Below are positions 40,728 through 49,374 of a stretch of 64,000 nucleotides of DNA, in pieces. Source of the stretch: Treponema brennaborense DSM 12168 (GTDB lineage: Bacteria > Spirochaetota > Spirochaetia > Treponematales > Treponemataceae); the NCBI RefSeq assembly GCF_000212415.1, contig NC_015500.1, positions 2,232,001 through 2,296,000 on the forward strand. The letters run 5' to 3'. The position numbers and the translations under genes are program-made. Below the pieces are notes generated by a model. The model was not told the DNA's origin. It ran no database searches and saw only the letters and a program-made list of their open reading frames with translations. The first letter of the stretch is position 1; each line of letters begins with the position of its first letter.

Positions 40728-43652
40728 ATGGGTACCCGTCTTGTAAAAACCGCCGCGCTGATTGCCGCTGCGGCAGCTGCGCTGTGGCCGGTTTCTGCCG
40801 GCGATACCGCTCCCGCACTGCGTGCGTCTTTTGAAACCGCCGTACGCGAAGTCCGATTGCAGAACGGACTGACGCTCTATACTATTGAAGATTCCGGCGA
40901 CGCATTGGTACGCATCGAATACGCCGTGCGCGCCGGATACGCCGATCAGAGCGAACCGACGGCGGGATACGTTCCGTTATACGCGAGCCTTTTTGCAGAA
41001 GCAGGGAACGATTCACGCACGTACGCAGCGCAGATACGCTCCGCATGTACCCAAACGGCGGCGCGGTACGCCGTTACCGTAACACCGCCGCACGTCCGGC
41101 CGGCGCTGGAATATCTTGCGGAATGCGCCTTTGATCCCGTCTTTACGGACGAATCGATCGCACGCGCCGCGGCGGAACTTTCACGGCAACTGGCCGGCTT
41201 CGAGCGCAGTCCCGAAGGTTTTATCAGCACAATCGTAAACCGAACGGTTTTCAAAGGGCAGCCGTACCGCTACGCGGCGGGGATTCCCGCCGGCGTGTTT
41301 GACGGAAAAACGCCCGCTCAAATCCGTTCGGTATTGGACGATATTTCCCGAACACTGTACGCACCCGCGAACGGCGCGCTGTTCATTTCGGGCGCGATCA
41401 CTGCCGAAGAAGCCGAACGACTCGCAGCCGAAACGTTCGGCCGGTACGGCGTTTTTCCGGCGGACGGTGCGCCCCGTTCTCCTGCGGAAGCCGAACGGCG
41501 CACCCGCGAACGGCGCGGAACACTGCCCCCGGCGGCAGCGTCTTCCCCGGCGGCAGCGTCTTCCCCAACGACGGGCGCCGGCGAAGACGCTCGGACGAAA
41601 CGGTTCGTTCTCGTAGACGGCTCCTTTTCAAAAGACATACAGCAGATCGTCCTCCAGTACGCCGCCGATCCGGCCTCGCACGATGAGGCGTTCCGTGCCG
41701 CGCAGAAAGTACTCGCGGCGGAAGACTCCGATCTGATCCGGCGCCTTCTCTCCGACGGAACGCTGGGAATCGGTTCACCGGATTACGTAAGCATCGCTGC
41801 CGACAGCTCGTACGATACCAGCCGCCTGATCGTACAGGTGCTCGCCGGTCCGCACGAATCGCCGGCCAAACAGGCGCTCGCACTGGCGCGCTACGTACAG
41901 AACGCGTACGACAATCTGACCGCGGAACCGGAACGGCTCGCCGCCGCGTTCCGCGCAGTACGGACGGAAGACCGCGCGCAGTACGCAGACGCGGCAGCGT
42001 ATCTGAGCGCGCTCGCCGAACGATTCGGTGCAGCCGCCGGTACCGGCTCCGAAGCGAATCAGCCGGAAGACGCGCAGAACGAACCGGGCGAACCGTTTAT
42101 CTTCGTACTGGCGCATCCGTCCGTTTACGCAGCCTACAAAAAATCGTTCGCCGCGGAAGGATTCGCCGCCGTTTCGCGCGCCGACTTACGCAAACTTACC
42201 CGCACACCGCGAACGTCATCGCAAGATGCACCGCAGTCCGAGGCGCAAAACACTCCGGCCGACGCGCATCCTGAAATCACCGGCGAATCCGCAAACACCC
42301 CTGCGCGCAGATTTGCCGCGGCGCAGCGGGCGCAGACCGCCGAACTGACGCTCTCTAACGGCGTCCCGCTCATCGTAAAACGGGCGCCGAACAGCAGCCG
42401 GATTTCATTCGTTCTTGAAATTACCGGCGGAGAACTCGATTCCGGCGCGGCGTACGCGGGACTCGAATCGATACTGATCCAAGCCGTCGCCCGGAACATC
42501 ACGGAAGCGGCGGCCGTCGCCGTTACGGACGGCGCCATCGCGCGGATGCCCGCCGTTTCCGCCGAAACCGGCCCTGAAACGAGTTACATTCGCATAACGT
42601 GCGATACCGCCGACTTCGAGCCGTGCCTTAAAGCGACGGCCGGCGCGCTCATATTCGGAGACATTCCGCCGGCTGCAGCCGACGAAGTGGTCTACGCGCA
42701 GGAATACCGTGCCCGCCGGGAAGCGGCCGACACGGCGGTGCAAATGCAAAACGCCGCGCTGCAGCTGATTTACGCGGACACCGCTTACGCAGCGCTGTTC
42801 CAAGCCGAATCCGACGGTACGGCGCGGATTCCGTACGCAACGATTGCCGCCGCTTATCCGCGACTGCTCGACGCGAGCCGCTACCGGCTTATCGCGGTGG
42901 GCGGAGAACCTGAGGGAACGGCGGGAATCGCCGATTTGTGCGAAACGTATTTCGGCGTATTTTCACCGTTTCCCGCCCGGACGCACGGCGAAACGATTAC
43001 CGAAGCGGTCAGCAAAAAAGAAACGCCTCCCGCGGAACCGCAGTTTCCGCTCACGGAACGGTACGTCCGGCTGCGCAGAATATTTTCTACGGACAAATCT
43101 GCGGGAGAGGCCCCGCACGAACCGCCCGTACTCGTTCCGACCGCCGAATTCAACGATCCGGTGCAGTATTACGCACCCGCACCGAGCGGGCTTTTCGGGC
43201 AGACCGTGTACAACGCGCTCCTGTACGAACTGGAACGGCGGCTGAACGACGACGTTGCGGCGGGAAAGATTCCTGCGGAAAGCGTCCGCGTACACGCCGC
43301 GTCGCCCCGCGCTCCGTACGGTGCCATGCAGTTCACCGGAATTCCGCGCACGTTCGACATCGACGCGGCACTCTACGGCGCGGCGCGCGCACTCTACGAC
43401 AGCCTGCAAACGCCGGAATCGGCGGACCGGATACGTAACGGGTGGATACGGAACGAATTGGCGCAAACGGGAACCAACGAAGGAACCGCGCGCCTCATTG
43501 CGGAAAGTCTGCTGAACACGGGAACATCCTGCGCGTACGCCGACGCGTACGTCGGCATCGAAAGCGCGGATCAAAATGATTTTGCGACCGTTATGGAACG
43601 CTGGCTGCTCACCGAACCGCCGGTAAGGCTCTATTCGGCAAGCAGACGCTGA
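40728..43652 (+). CDS. M16 (insulinase) family protein lacking the zinc motif
   Basis: A 974-residue exported protein (signal peptide about residues 1-25) with the layout of two M16 peptidase halves: VREVRLQNGLTLYTIEDSGD near residue 40 and AELTLSNGVPLIVKRAPNSS near residue 540 are the typical first strands of each half. In active enzymes the first half then has HxxEH; here the matching place reads GYVPLYASLFAE, so all three key residues are changed. The second half also lacks HxxEH. It is therefore probably a non-catalytic partner or chaperone-like protein. An inserted Ala/Ser/Pro repeat (PAAASSPAAASSP) occurs near residue 268. Its 3' end overlaps the convergent MptE-like gene by 22 bp. Confidence 0.8.
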   Translation: MGTRLVKTAALIAAAAAALWPVSAGDTAPALRASFETAVREVRLQNGLTLYTIEDSGDALVRIEYAVRAGYADQSEPTAGYVPLYASLFAEAGNDSRTYAAQIRSACTQTAARYAVTVTPPHVRPALEYLAECAFDPVFTDESIARAAAELSRQLAGFERSPEGFISTIVNRTVFKGQPYRYAAGIPAGVFDGKTPAQIRSVLDDISRTLYAPANGALFISGAITAEEAERLAAETFGRYGVFPADGAPRSPAEAERRTRERRGTLPPAAASSPAAASSPTTGAGEDARTKRFVLVDGSFSKDIQQIVLQYAADPASHDEAFRAAQKVLAAEDSDLIRRLLSDGTLGIGSPDYVSIAADSSYDTSRLIVQVLAGPHESPAKQALALARYVQNAYDNLTAEPERLAAAFRAVRTEDRAQYADAAAYLSALAERFGAAAGTGSEANQPEDAQNEPGEPFIFVLAHPSVYAAYKKSFAAEGFAAVSRADLRKLTRTPRTSSQDAPQSEAQNTPADAHPEITGESANTPARRFAAAQRAQTAELTLSNGVPLIVKRAPNSSRISFVLEITGGELDSGAAYAGLESILIQAVARNITEAAAVAVTDGAIARMPAVSAETGPETSYIRITCDTADFEPCLKATAGALIFGDIPPAAADEVVYAQEYRARREAADTAVQMQNAALQLIYADTAYAALFQAESDGTARIPYATIAAAYPRLLDASRYRLIAVGGEPEGTAGIADLCETYFGVFSPFPARTHGETITEAVSKKETPPAEPQFPLTERYVRLRRIFSTDKSAGEAPHEPPVLVPTAEFNDPVQYYAPAPSGLFGQTVYNALLYELERRLNDDVAAGKIPAESVRVHAASPRAPYGAMQFTGIPRTFDIDAALYGAARALYDSLQTPESADRIRNGWIRNELAQTGTNEGTARLIAESLLNTGTSCAYADAYVGIESADQNDFATVMERWLLTEPPVRLYSASRR

Positions 43653-45514
43653 TAGCCGCGCACCGCTTCCCGTACCAGCCGGTATATGACGCGCGACTTT
43701 TCCAACGATTCGCGCATCGGTTCCGCCGGCAGAGCCGAATCCGCAAAAACGCGCTCAAGCCGCTCTTCCGTCGGAAACACGAGTGAGGCCGCTTCCGTGA
43801 TTGAACTCGAAACGATTTTTTTATCCAGCTCGGAAAGAGATGCGGAAACGTCCGCATATCGCGCGGTAAATTCCGCTTCGCTGCGGCAGTCAAGCGCCGA
43901 ACGGCACAGACGCTCGCCCGATTCGGCAAGCGCGTGCATATCGGCAAGATCAGCCTTCAATCCGCCGAGCGCCGCCGCAAAACGCGCGGCGCGTTCCGGC
44001 CGTTTTTTTTCAAACTCGGCCCGCGCCGCTTTCTCAGAGTCGAAAAACCGGCGGCGTTCGTCAGCCGCATCCCGGCGCGCCAGCAGCCGTTCAAGCGGAA
44101 ACGCTTCTATTCCCGGTATGCGCAGGCTGTCCGGCGTAAGAGAATACGTTTTCAGTTCGGGATGCGCCGCCGCGCTGCTTTCAAACCACCAGGCGTACAG
44201 CGACATCCGGTTGTCCGTCAGCAGTTCGCCGCCTGCGTAACTCCGCGCGGTACGGGTTTCAGCCGCAAAAAGCGCGGCGGCAGCGGTACGCTCCGCCGGT
44301 TCCAATCTGTTTGAAACGGCATGAGCGCGCTCTTCAAACGTACTGCCGCGCGCGTGCGTTTTTTTATCGGGAAACCCCAAATCCAACCCTGCAATGAAAA
44401 TCTCGCGGCAACCGCACGCCCGGGCAAAGTCCCAAGCGCTGGTTGCAACAGAACCGCCGGCGCCGAGTTTTCCTTTTTCGCCACAGCGCGCTTCAAAATA
44501 GGCGCCCACCGGATACATCGACGAACACAAAACCGTTTCACGGCAATCGAACCTGAACACGGACGGATACGCGGCCGACTCGGTGATCAATACGCCGTGC
44601 GGCGCGCGCAGCCGATCCAAATGGCGCGCGTTCCAATACTGCGGATCGACCAATACGATAAAATCGGGTTCCACGCCCGAACGCAGACACGCGCGGAGCG
44701 CCGTATCCACGCAGATAAGCAGACAGCGTTCTTTTATTTCGGCAAGATACGGCAGCACGCCGTCGAGCGAAGGCCCCGCCGCGAGCACGCAGGCGCTCAA
44801 GTTTGAAGCCGTTCCCTCGTACCGCCGGATACCGTCGAGTTCCGCCAGTTTCGGTAAATTCCTGCAACTGTTCCGCCGCCACAGTGAAGCGAACTTTTCG
44901 AGCGTCTTCGTATTGATCGCCCGTTTGCTGCGGTTGCGCGCGATCAGCGTGTCCAATCCGTCGAAATACCGTTTCCCCTCTTCCGACCCGGTCTTTCCTT
45001 TTATGAAAACGCACGAATCCGAACCGACCCGTTCAAGCAGCGCGATAACGCTCTGATGCGCGGCGGAGACGCACAGGGCGCAGTCGGAATGAGCGAACAC
45101 CGCACGCCAATCGACGCACGAAAGCGCCGCGGCAAAACACCCCGCGTCCGGTTCCACCAGAATCAGTTTTGCCGACGGATACGATCGTGCCGCAGCAAGC
45201 GGCGCGTACCCGAGTCCGAATCCCAAAAACACGAACGCACCGACGCGCGGCGCTTCCTCTTTGAACGAAAGCGCCAGCTGCTCGGCCTCACGCCCCGGAT
45301 CGTACGCGGAGTGAAGCCGTCCTTCGGAAGAAACGGCCGTCGGCTGCCCGTTCTTGGCCGGGCGCACGGTCCAGCCGCACGGATACGAAGCGGAACCGTC
45401 GGAAGCGGTTTTCACACCGTCGGCAGCCCGCCGCAATTCGTCCGCAATCAGCGCATATAATTGAGGAAAACGTTTTTCAAACAACGTACGGTTATTATTC
45501 CAGAAAGAATTCAA
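43631..45514 (-). CDS. MptE-like / motility associated factor (DUF115) protein
   Basis: A 627-residue protein of the 6-hydroxymethylpterin diphosphokinase MptE-like (DUF115) family: GLGYAPLAAARSYPSAKLIL (nucleotide-fold region), AAGPSLDGVLPYLAEIKERC and FIAGLDLGFPDKKTHARG. Members in flagellated bacteria are called motility associated factors and are linked to flagellin glycosylation, so a glycosyltransferase role on flagellar filaments is the best guess. The C-terminus is coiled. The start is a TTG at 45514 that overlaps the end of the PBP gene by 20 bp; no ATG is near, and coupling would explain its use. Confidence 0.8.
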   Translation of the reverse strand: MNSFWNNNRTLFEKRFPQLYALIADELRRAADGVKTASDGSASYPCGWTVRPAKNGQPTAVSSEGRLHSAYDPGREAEQLALSFKEEAPRVGAFVFLGFGLGYAPLAAARSYPSAKLILVEPDAGCFAAALSCVDWRAVFAHSDCALCVSAAHQSVIALLERVGSDSCVFIKGKTGSEEGKRYFDGLDTLIARNRSKRAINTKTLEKFASLWRRNSCRNLPKLAELDGIRRYEGTASNLSACVLAAGPSLDGVLPYLAEIKERCLLICVDTALRACLRSGVEPDFIVLVDPQYWNARHLDRLRAPHGVLITESAAYPSVFRFDCRETVLCSSMYPVGAYFEARCGEKGKLGAGGSVATSAWDFARACGCREIFIAGLDLGFPDKKTHARGSTFEERAHAVSNRLEPAERTAAAALFAAETRTARSYAGGELLTDNRMSLYAWWFESSAAAHPELKTYSLTPDSLRIPGIEAFPLERLLARRDAADERRRFFDSEKAARAEFEKKRPERAARFAAALGGLKADLADMHALAESGERLCRSALDCRSEAEFTARYADVSASLSELDKKIVSSSITEAASLVFPTEERLERVFADSALPAEPMRESLEKSRVIYRLVREAVRGYQRLLAE

Positions 45515-47360
45515 TCGCCATATTCTCCGTTACGGCAGTTCCGGCGGGCGGATTCTGCCTGACTACGTATCCGTCGCCGACGATTCTCACCCGCAAGTCC
45601 GTCCGGTTCAGCAGCCCCGTCAAAAACCGTTTGGGAACGCCGCTAAAATCGGGCATAACCGAACCGATCTCGGCGTTTTTGCCGGCCGGAATGGAAACGA
45701 GCCCCGAATGTGCGAGCGTCGCCGCCCCTGCGCGCGACATCCCCAAATGGTCGATGATAACGTCCGCAGCTTCGGCAACGACGGGAGCCACGATGCGCCC
45801 GGCGTACGTTTCCCCCTGCGCTTTTGTAACGACCACGTATAAAATGATCTGCGGATTTTCCACCGGAAACACGGCGACGCAGTTTGAAAGGAAATCCGTG
45901 TCGCTGTAACCGCCGTTTTCAAGATCGGCCATTTGGGCGGTACCCGTTTTTACGCCGATGGAAATATCTCCCAGCGCGGCGCGGTAACCGGTACCGCTTT
46001 TCGCCGTCGACTGCATACAACTCAGCAGATAGGCGGCCGTTCCCGGTTTATAGATCCGCTCACCGTACTGCGGCACGTGAACGTATTCTTCCGCACCGCC
46101 GCGATCGGTAATGCGGGACACGACGGTCAGTTTGACCGGCACGCCGCCGTTCGCCAGCGCCGTCGCTCCTTCAACCATCTGCAACGCCGAAACGCTTATT
46201 TCCTGCCCGATGGAAATGGTCGGCTTCGAGCGCGCCGACCACAGCCGGTCGTTCGTCGTTTTTACCAAACCGGCCGTTTCGCCGGGCAGCTCAATGCCCG
46301 TTTTTGAACCGAAGCCGAGCTGCCGCAGCTTTGCAAGAAAAAATTCGGAATTGATTTTGTCGCTCATCTGGGCGAGCGCGTCGTTGCACGAAAACTGCAG
46401 CGCTTCACGAGCCGTTACCGAACCGTGATGCCCCAGACACGTGATGCTCACCCGTTCGCCGTTCGCCGATTTTACTTCATATTTGCCGTCGCAGTAAAAC
46501 CGTTCGTCTTCGGAAATCACGCCCGCGTCGATAAACGTGGCGACGGAAAAAATCTTGAAAACCGAGCCGGGCTCGTACGCGACGACCGCCGGCCGATCCT
46601 GACGTTCCGACGCCGAAGCGAACCTGTATTCGTTCAAATTGACCGACGGTAAACTGATGTACGAAAGGATTTCGCCGGTTTCCGCTTCGGCGGCAATCAT
46701 CATAACGCTTTCGGCCTGCGTCGACTCCATGGCGCGCCGCGCGATCTTTTCAAGTTTGTACTGCAAATTGGCGTCTATCGTCAGATACACGTTCCGTCCC
46801 GGCGCCAACGTACCCGAACCGGCTTCTTCACGAGGAGAAAGTACGTTCTGCATCGAATATTCGACTCCCGCAAGCCCTTCTCCGTCGTCACCCATAAAAC
46901 CGATAAGCTGCGATGCGAGCGCGTTTTCGGGATACGCGCGGCCGGGAATCCGGTCGAATCGGAGTCCCGACAGTTTCCGCTCCTGAATGACCTTTTTTAC
47001 CGCTTCGTATTCGTTTTCGTCCATACGCTTTTTCAGGTAAAACACTTTGGTCGCGGACTGCACGGCGTCCTGTATGTAATCGGCCGGCAAATTCAGCACA
47101 GGAGAGAGCACTTCGGCCGTTTTTTCCGCATCGGATACCGCGGACGGCGTTACCGAAAGATGATAAAAATTCGTCTGCACTGCAAGCGGTTTTCCGTTCC
47201 GATCCACGATCGAACCGCGCACCAGCTCCTGTGCGGGAGCCGCTGCCGGAGAAACAGGAGAAAACGCAAGTCGTCCGTAGCAAATCACTACGTACAATAC
47301 GAATAACACTACGATAACGCCGCACACCCGCAGACGGTGGCGGGAAAAGATTTCATTCAT
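45495..47360 (-). CDS. Penicillin-binding protein, class B (FtsI-like) with PASTA domain
   Basis: A 621-residue peptidoglycan transpeptidase. Order: membrane anchor (about residues 10-30), dimerisation domain, then the transpeptidase with SxxK in EPGSVFKIFS, SxN in FSCNDALAQ and KTG in IGVKTGTAQM. A C-terminal PASTA domain (about residues 560-621, including MPDFSGVPKRFLTGLLNRTD) is unusual for FtsI of Gram-negative bacteria but occurs in spirochaetes and Gram-positives. It probably makes septal cross-links. The ATG overlaps the lepB stop by 4 bp, so signal peptidase, PBP and MptE-like protein form one coupled operon. Confidence 0.9.
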   Translation of the reverse strand: MNEIFSRHRLRVCGVIVVLFVLYVVICYGRLAFSPVSPAAAPAQELVRGSIVDRNGKPLAVQTNFYHLSVTPSAVSDAEKTAEVLSPVLNLPADYIQDAVQSATKVFYLKKRMDENEYEAVKKVIQERKLSGLRFDRIPGRAYPENALASQLIGFMGDDGEGLAGVEYSMQNVLSPREEAGSGTLAPGRNVYLTIDANLQYKLEKIARRAMESTQAESVMMIAAEAETGEILSYISLPSVNLNEYRFASASERQDRPAVVAYEPGSVFKIFSVATFIDAGVISEDERFYCDGKYEVKSANGERVSITCLGHHGSVTAREALQFSCNDALAQMSDKINSEFFLAKLRQLGFGSKTGIELPGETAGLVKTTNDRLWSARSKPTISIGQEISVSALQMVEGATALANGGVPVKLTVVSRITDRGGAEEYVHVPQYGERIYKPGTAAYLLSCMQSTAKSGTGYRAALGDISIGVKTGTAQMADLENGGYSDTDFLSNCVAVFPVENPQIILYVVVTKAQGETYAGRIVAPVVAEAADVIIDHLGMSRAGAATLAHSGLVSIPAGKNAEIGSVMPDFSGVPKRFLTGLLNRTDLRVRIVGDGYVVRQNPPAGTAVTENMAIEFFLE

Positions 47361-47866
47361 CGGCAAATGACCTTACCTATTATATTGTGAACCGAGACGA
47401 ACCCGTAATTCCGCGAATCGACGGACTGTGCGTAATTATCGCCGATCGCGAGAATCGTCCCGGAGGGAACCTCCGAGCTATGCTTGATCCGCTGATACTG
47501 TGCTTCCGTCAGCGGAATCGTTTTATCCGCAACGGTAAGACTATATCCCGAATCCGTCGAAAAATCCAGAGGTTCGCCGGACGTCGCAACGCATCTTTTG
47601 ACGACCGCCTTATCGTTATAGAAATACAACACGACCTCGCCTTTGCGCGGCGTCCTCCACTGCGCAAGCAGTTCGTCGCCGAACGGTTTTACCAATCCGT
47701 ACGCCAGCTTCGACACGACGATAACCGCCCCGTCAGGCACCGCAGGCTCCATCGACGTACCGGAAACGTTCAATATATCTACGACGAACAATTTCAGCAC
47801 GATACCGGCGATAACGCCGCAGACAACGAACAATAACGGCGAACTGTTTTTTTTTGATTTTTTCAT
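47357..47866 (-). CDS. lepB: Signal peptidase I
   Basis: A 169-residue S26-family peptidase that removes signal peptides at the outer face of the inner membrane. One N-terminal helix (PLLFVVCGVIAGIVLKLFVV), the catalytic Ser in VSGTSMEPAVPDG, the Lys general base in DKAVVKRCVAT, and the conserved end AIGDNYAQSVDSRNYGFV. It is near the minimum size for the family, like Gram-positive forms. The promoter TCGACA/TAGAAT ends 8 nt before the ATG, with no Shine-Dalgarno sequence. First gene of the lepB, PBP, MptE-like operon. Confidence 0.92.
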   Translation of the reverse strand: MKKSKKNSSPLLFVVCGVIAGIVLKLFVVDILNVSGTSMEPAVPDGAVIVVSKLAYGLVKPFGDELLAQWRTPRKGEVVLYFYNDKAVVKRCVATSGEPLDFSTDSGYSLTVADKTIPLTEAQYQRIKHSSEVPSGTILAIGDNYAQSVDSRNYGFVSVHNIIGKVICR

Positions 47867-47874
47867 ACGGGAAT

Positions 47875-47903
47875 ATTCTAATATGCCGTTCCGTTTATGT
47901 CGA
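47875..47903 (-). promoter_or_regulatory. Promoter of lepB, leaderless type
   Basis: On the minus strand TCGACA (47898-47903), 17 bp, TAGAAT (47875-47880), then 8 nt to the ATG at 47866. It overlaps the upstream region of the divergent M23 gene. Confidence 0.6.
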
Positions 47904-47913
47904 TAGTTACCAT

Positions 47914-49116
47914 ATGGAAATCATCAGTTACCTTGATAACCGGCAAGTCTCGCACCGCAGCCCGTCCCGCCCCTTCGGCAGTTTCAATCGGACGACTAAA
48001 CAAACCGCGTACGGCTGCCGGCCGTTCTCACCGTCGTATGCGGAAACGGGAACAAGCTGTGATGCCGCCGTATTCGTCCGCATCGGCTGCACCGCCGCAC
48101 GCACGCTGAAACGGATCAGCCGGTACGCCCGCCCGCTCCTGTTCATCGGAGCGCTGAGCGCGTGCGGCTTTGCCATCACGGCGGCGTTTTACGAACTGAA
48201 CGCATACGTACAAAGTTTCGCCCGCCCGGTTCACCTCGCCTATTTGTCTCCGAACGAAATCGAAGTGCTCGACAACGCAATGGAACGGTTTGCGCTCGTC
48301 TCTTCGGATGAAATAGATACCGCGGGCAACCTGCTCAACGGAGGCAAGGCGATTTCAATCGCAGACATCAATCTGAGCCAGCCGGTAACGTACACTTCCT
48401 ACACCGTTAAAAGCGGAGACACCATTTCGGGAATCACCCGTAAATTCGGACTCACCAATATTTCAACCCTGATAGCCGCCAACGATATCCACAACGTCAG
48501 GCTGCTCCGTTCCGGACAGAAACTGCGCATTCCGTCTATCGACGGTCTGATTTATACCGTCAAAGCGAATGAAACGATCGAAGGCGTTTCGCTGCGCAAC
48601 AACATTGCCGTTGAAGATATTCTCGACGTCAACGATTTGTCGAGCGCGGCACTGCAAGTAGGTCAGCAGCTGTTCATTCCCGGAGCGCGGCTCGACACGA
48701 CGACGCTCAAAAAAGCAATGGGAGAATTATTCATTTACCCGCTGAACGGAAACTGGCGGCTTACATCGAAATTCGGTTTCCGCCCCGATCCGTTTACCGG
48801 CGTCAAATCGACTCATACCGGAATCGATATGGCGATCGCACAGGGTACGCCCATAAAAGCCGCCATGAGCGGAAAAATTATCGCAGCCGGCTATACCAAC
48901 GTGTACGGAAACTATGTTATAATAGATCATGAAAACGGATACCAAACGTTGTACGGTCATATGCAGAAGCCGTCGCCTCTCAAAAAAGGGCAGCGCGTCG
49001 GACAGGGAACCCAGATCGGTTTGGTAGGTAACACCGGATATTCGACCGGCGCGCATCTGCACTTCACCGTTTACAAAAACGGCAAGCTGATAGACCCGTT
49101 GACCGTACTCAAATAA
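47914..49116 (+). CDS. LysM and M23 peptidase domain protein
   Basis: A 400-residue cell-wall endopeptidase. A membrane anchor (PLLFIGALSACGFAITAAFY, about residue 75) follows a basic cytoplasmic start; then two LysM repeats (YTVKSGDTISGITRKFG; YTVKANETIEGVSLRNN) bind peptidoglycan and a C-terminal M23 (LytM) domain cuts cross-bridges. The zinc ligands are in STHTGIDMA and AHLHFTVY, so the domain looks active. Start at 47914 has no Shine-Dalgarno sequence, so a later start cannot be excluded. First gene of a run with the zinc-ribbon and propeller/NodB genes. Confidence 0.9.
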   Translation: MEIISYLDNRQVSHRSPSRPFGSFNRTTKQTAYGCRPFSPSYAETGTSCDAAVFVRIGCTAARTLKRISRYARPLLFIGALSACGFAITAAFYELNAYVQSFARPVHLAYLSPNEIEVLDNAMERFALVSSDEIDTAGNLLNGGKAISIADINLSQPVTYTSYTVKSGDTISGITRKFGLTNISTLIAANDIHNVRLLRSGQKLRIPSIDGLIYTVKANETIEGVSLRNNIAVEDILDVNDLSSAALQVGQQLFIPGARLDTTTLKKAMGELFIYPLNGNWRLTSKFGFRPDPFTGVKSTHTGIDMAIAQGTPIKAAMSGKIIAAGYTNVYGNYVIIDHENGYQTLYGHMQKPSPLKKGQRVGQGTQIGLVGNTGYSTGAHLHFTVYKNGKLIDPLTVLK

Positions 49117-49128
49117 ACAGGAGTCGCC

Positions 49129-49374
49129 ATGCAGTCAGTATGCGTATGCCATGGATGCGGACGCACGATCGATACGGAATTTTTATATTGTCCGTGGTGC
49201 GGCGCAGCACGTATCAGAAACGCCGAACCGGAAGCGCTCGAACCGGTGTTTACCCGCCTTGAACAACTGCAACAACGCGGACGCGTCAAAAAACTCAAGC
49301 AGCTTGACGATATTCTTGCGGAACTTGAAAAAGACCTGACGACGCTCGTCCTGAGCGTGGAGATGCATAAATGA
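49129..49374 (+). CDS. Small zinc-ribbon protein
   Basis: An 81-residue protein: a zinc ribbon with two CxxC knuckles (CHGCGRTID and YCPWCGAAR) followed by a charged helix (LEQLQQRGRVKKLKQLDDIL) that could form a coiled coil. No family name recognised. AGGAG 5 nt before the ATG; 12 bp after the M23 gene and 4 bp overlap with the next gene, so it belongs to this operon. Probably an adaptor or metal-dependent structural protein. Confidence 0.8.
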   Translation: MQSVCVCHGCGRTIDTEFLYCPWCGAARIRNAEPEALEPVFTRLEQLQQRGRVKKLKQLDDILAELEKDLTTLVLSVEMHK

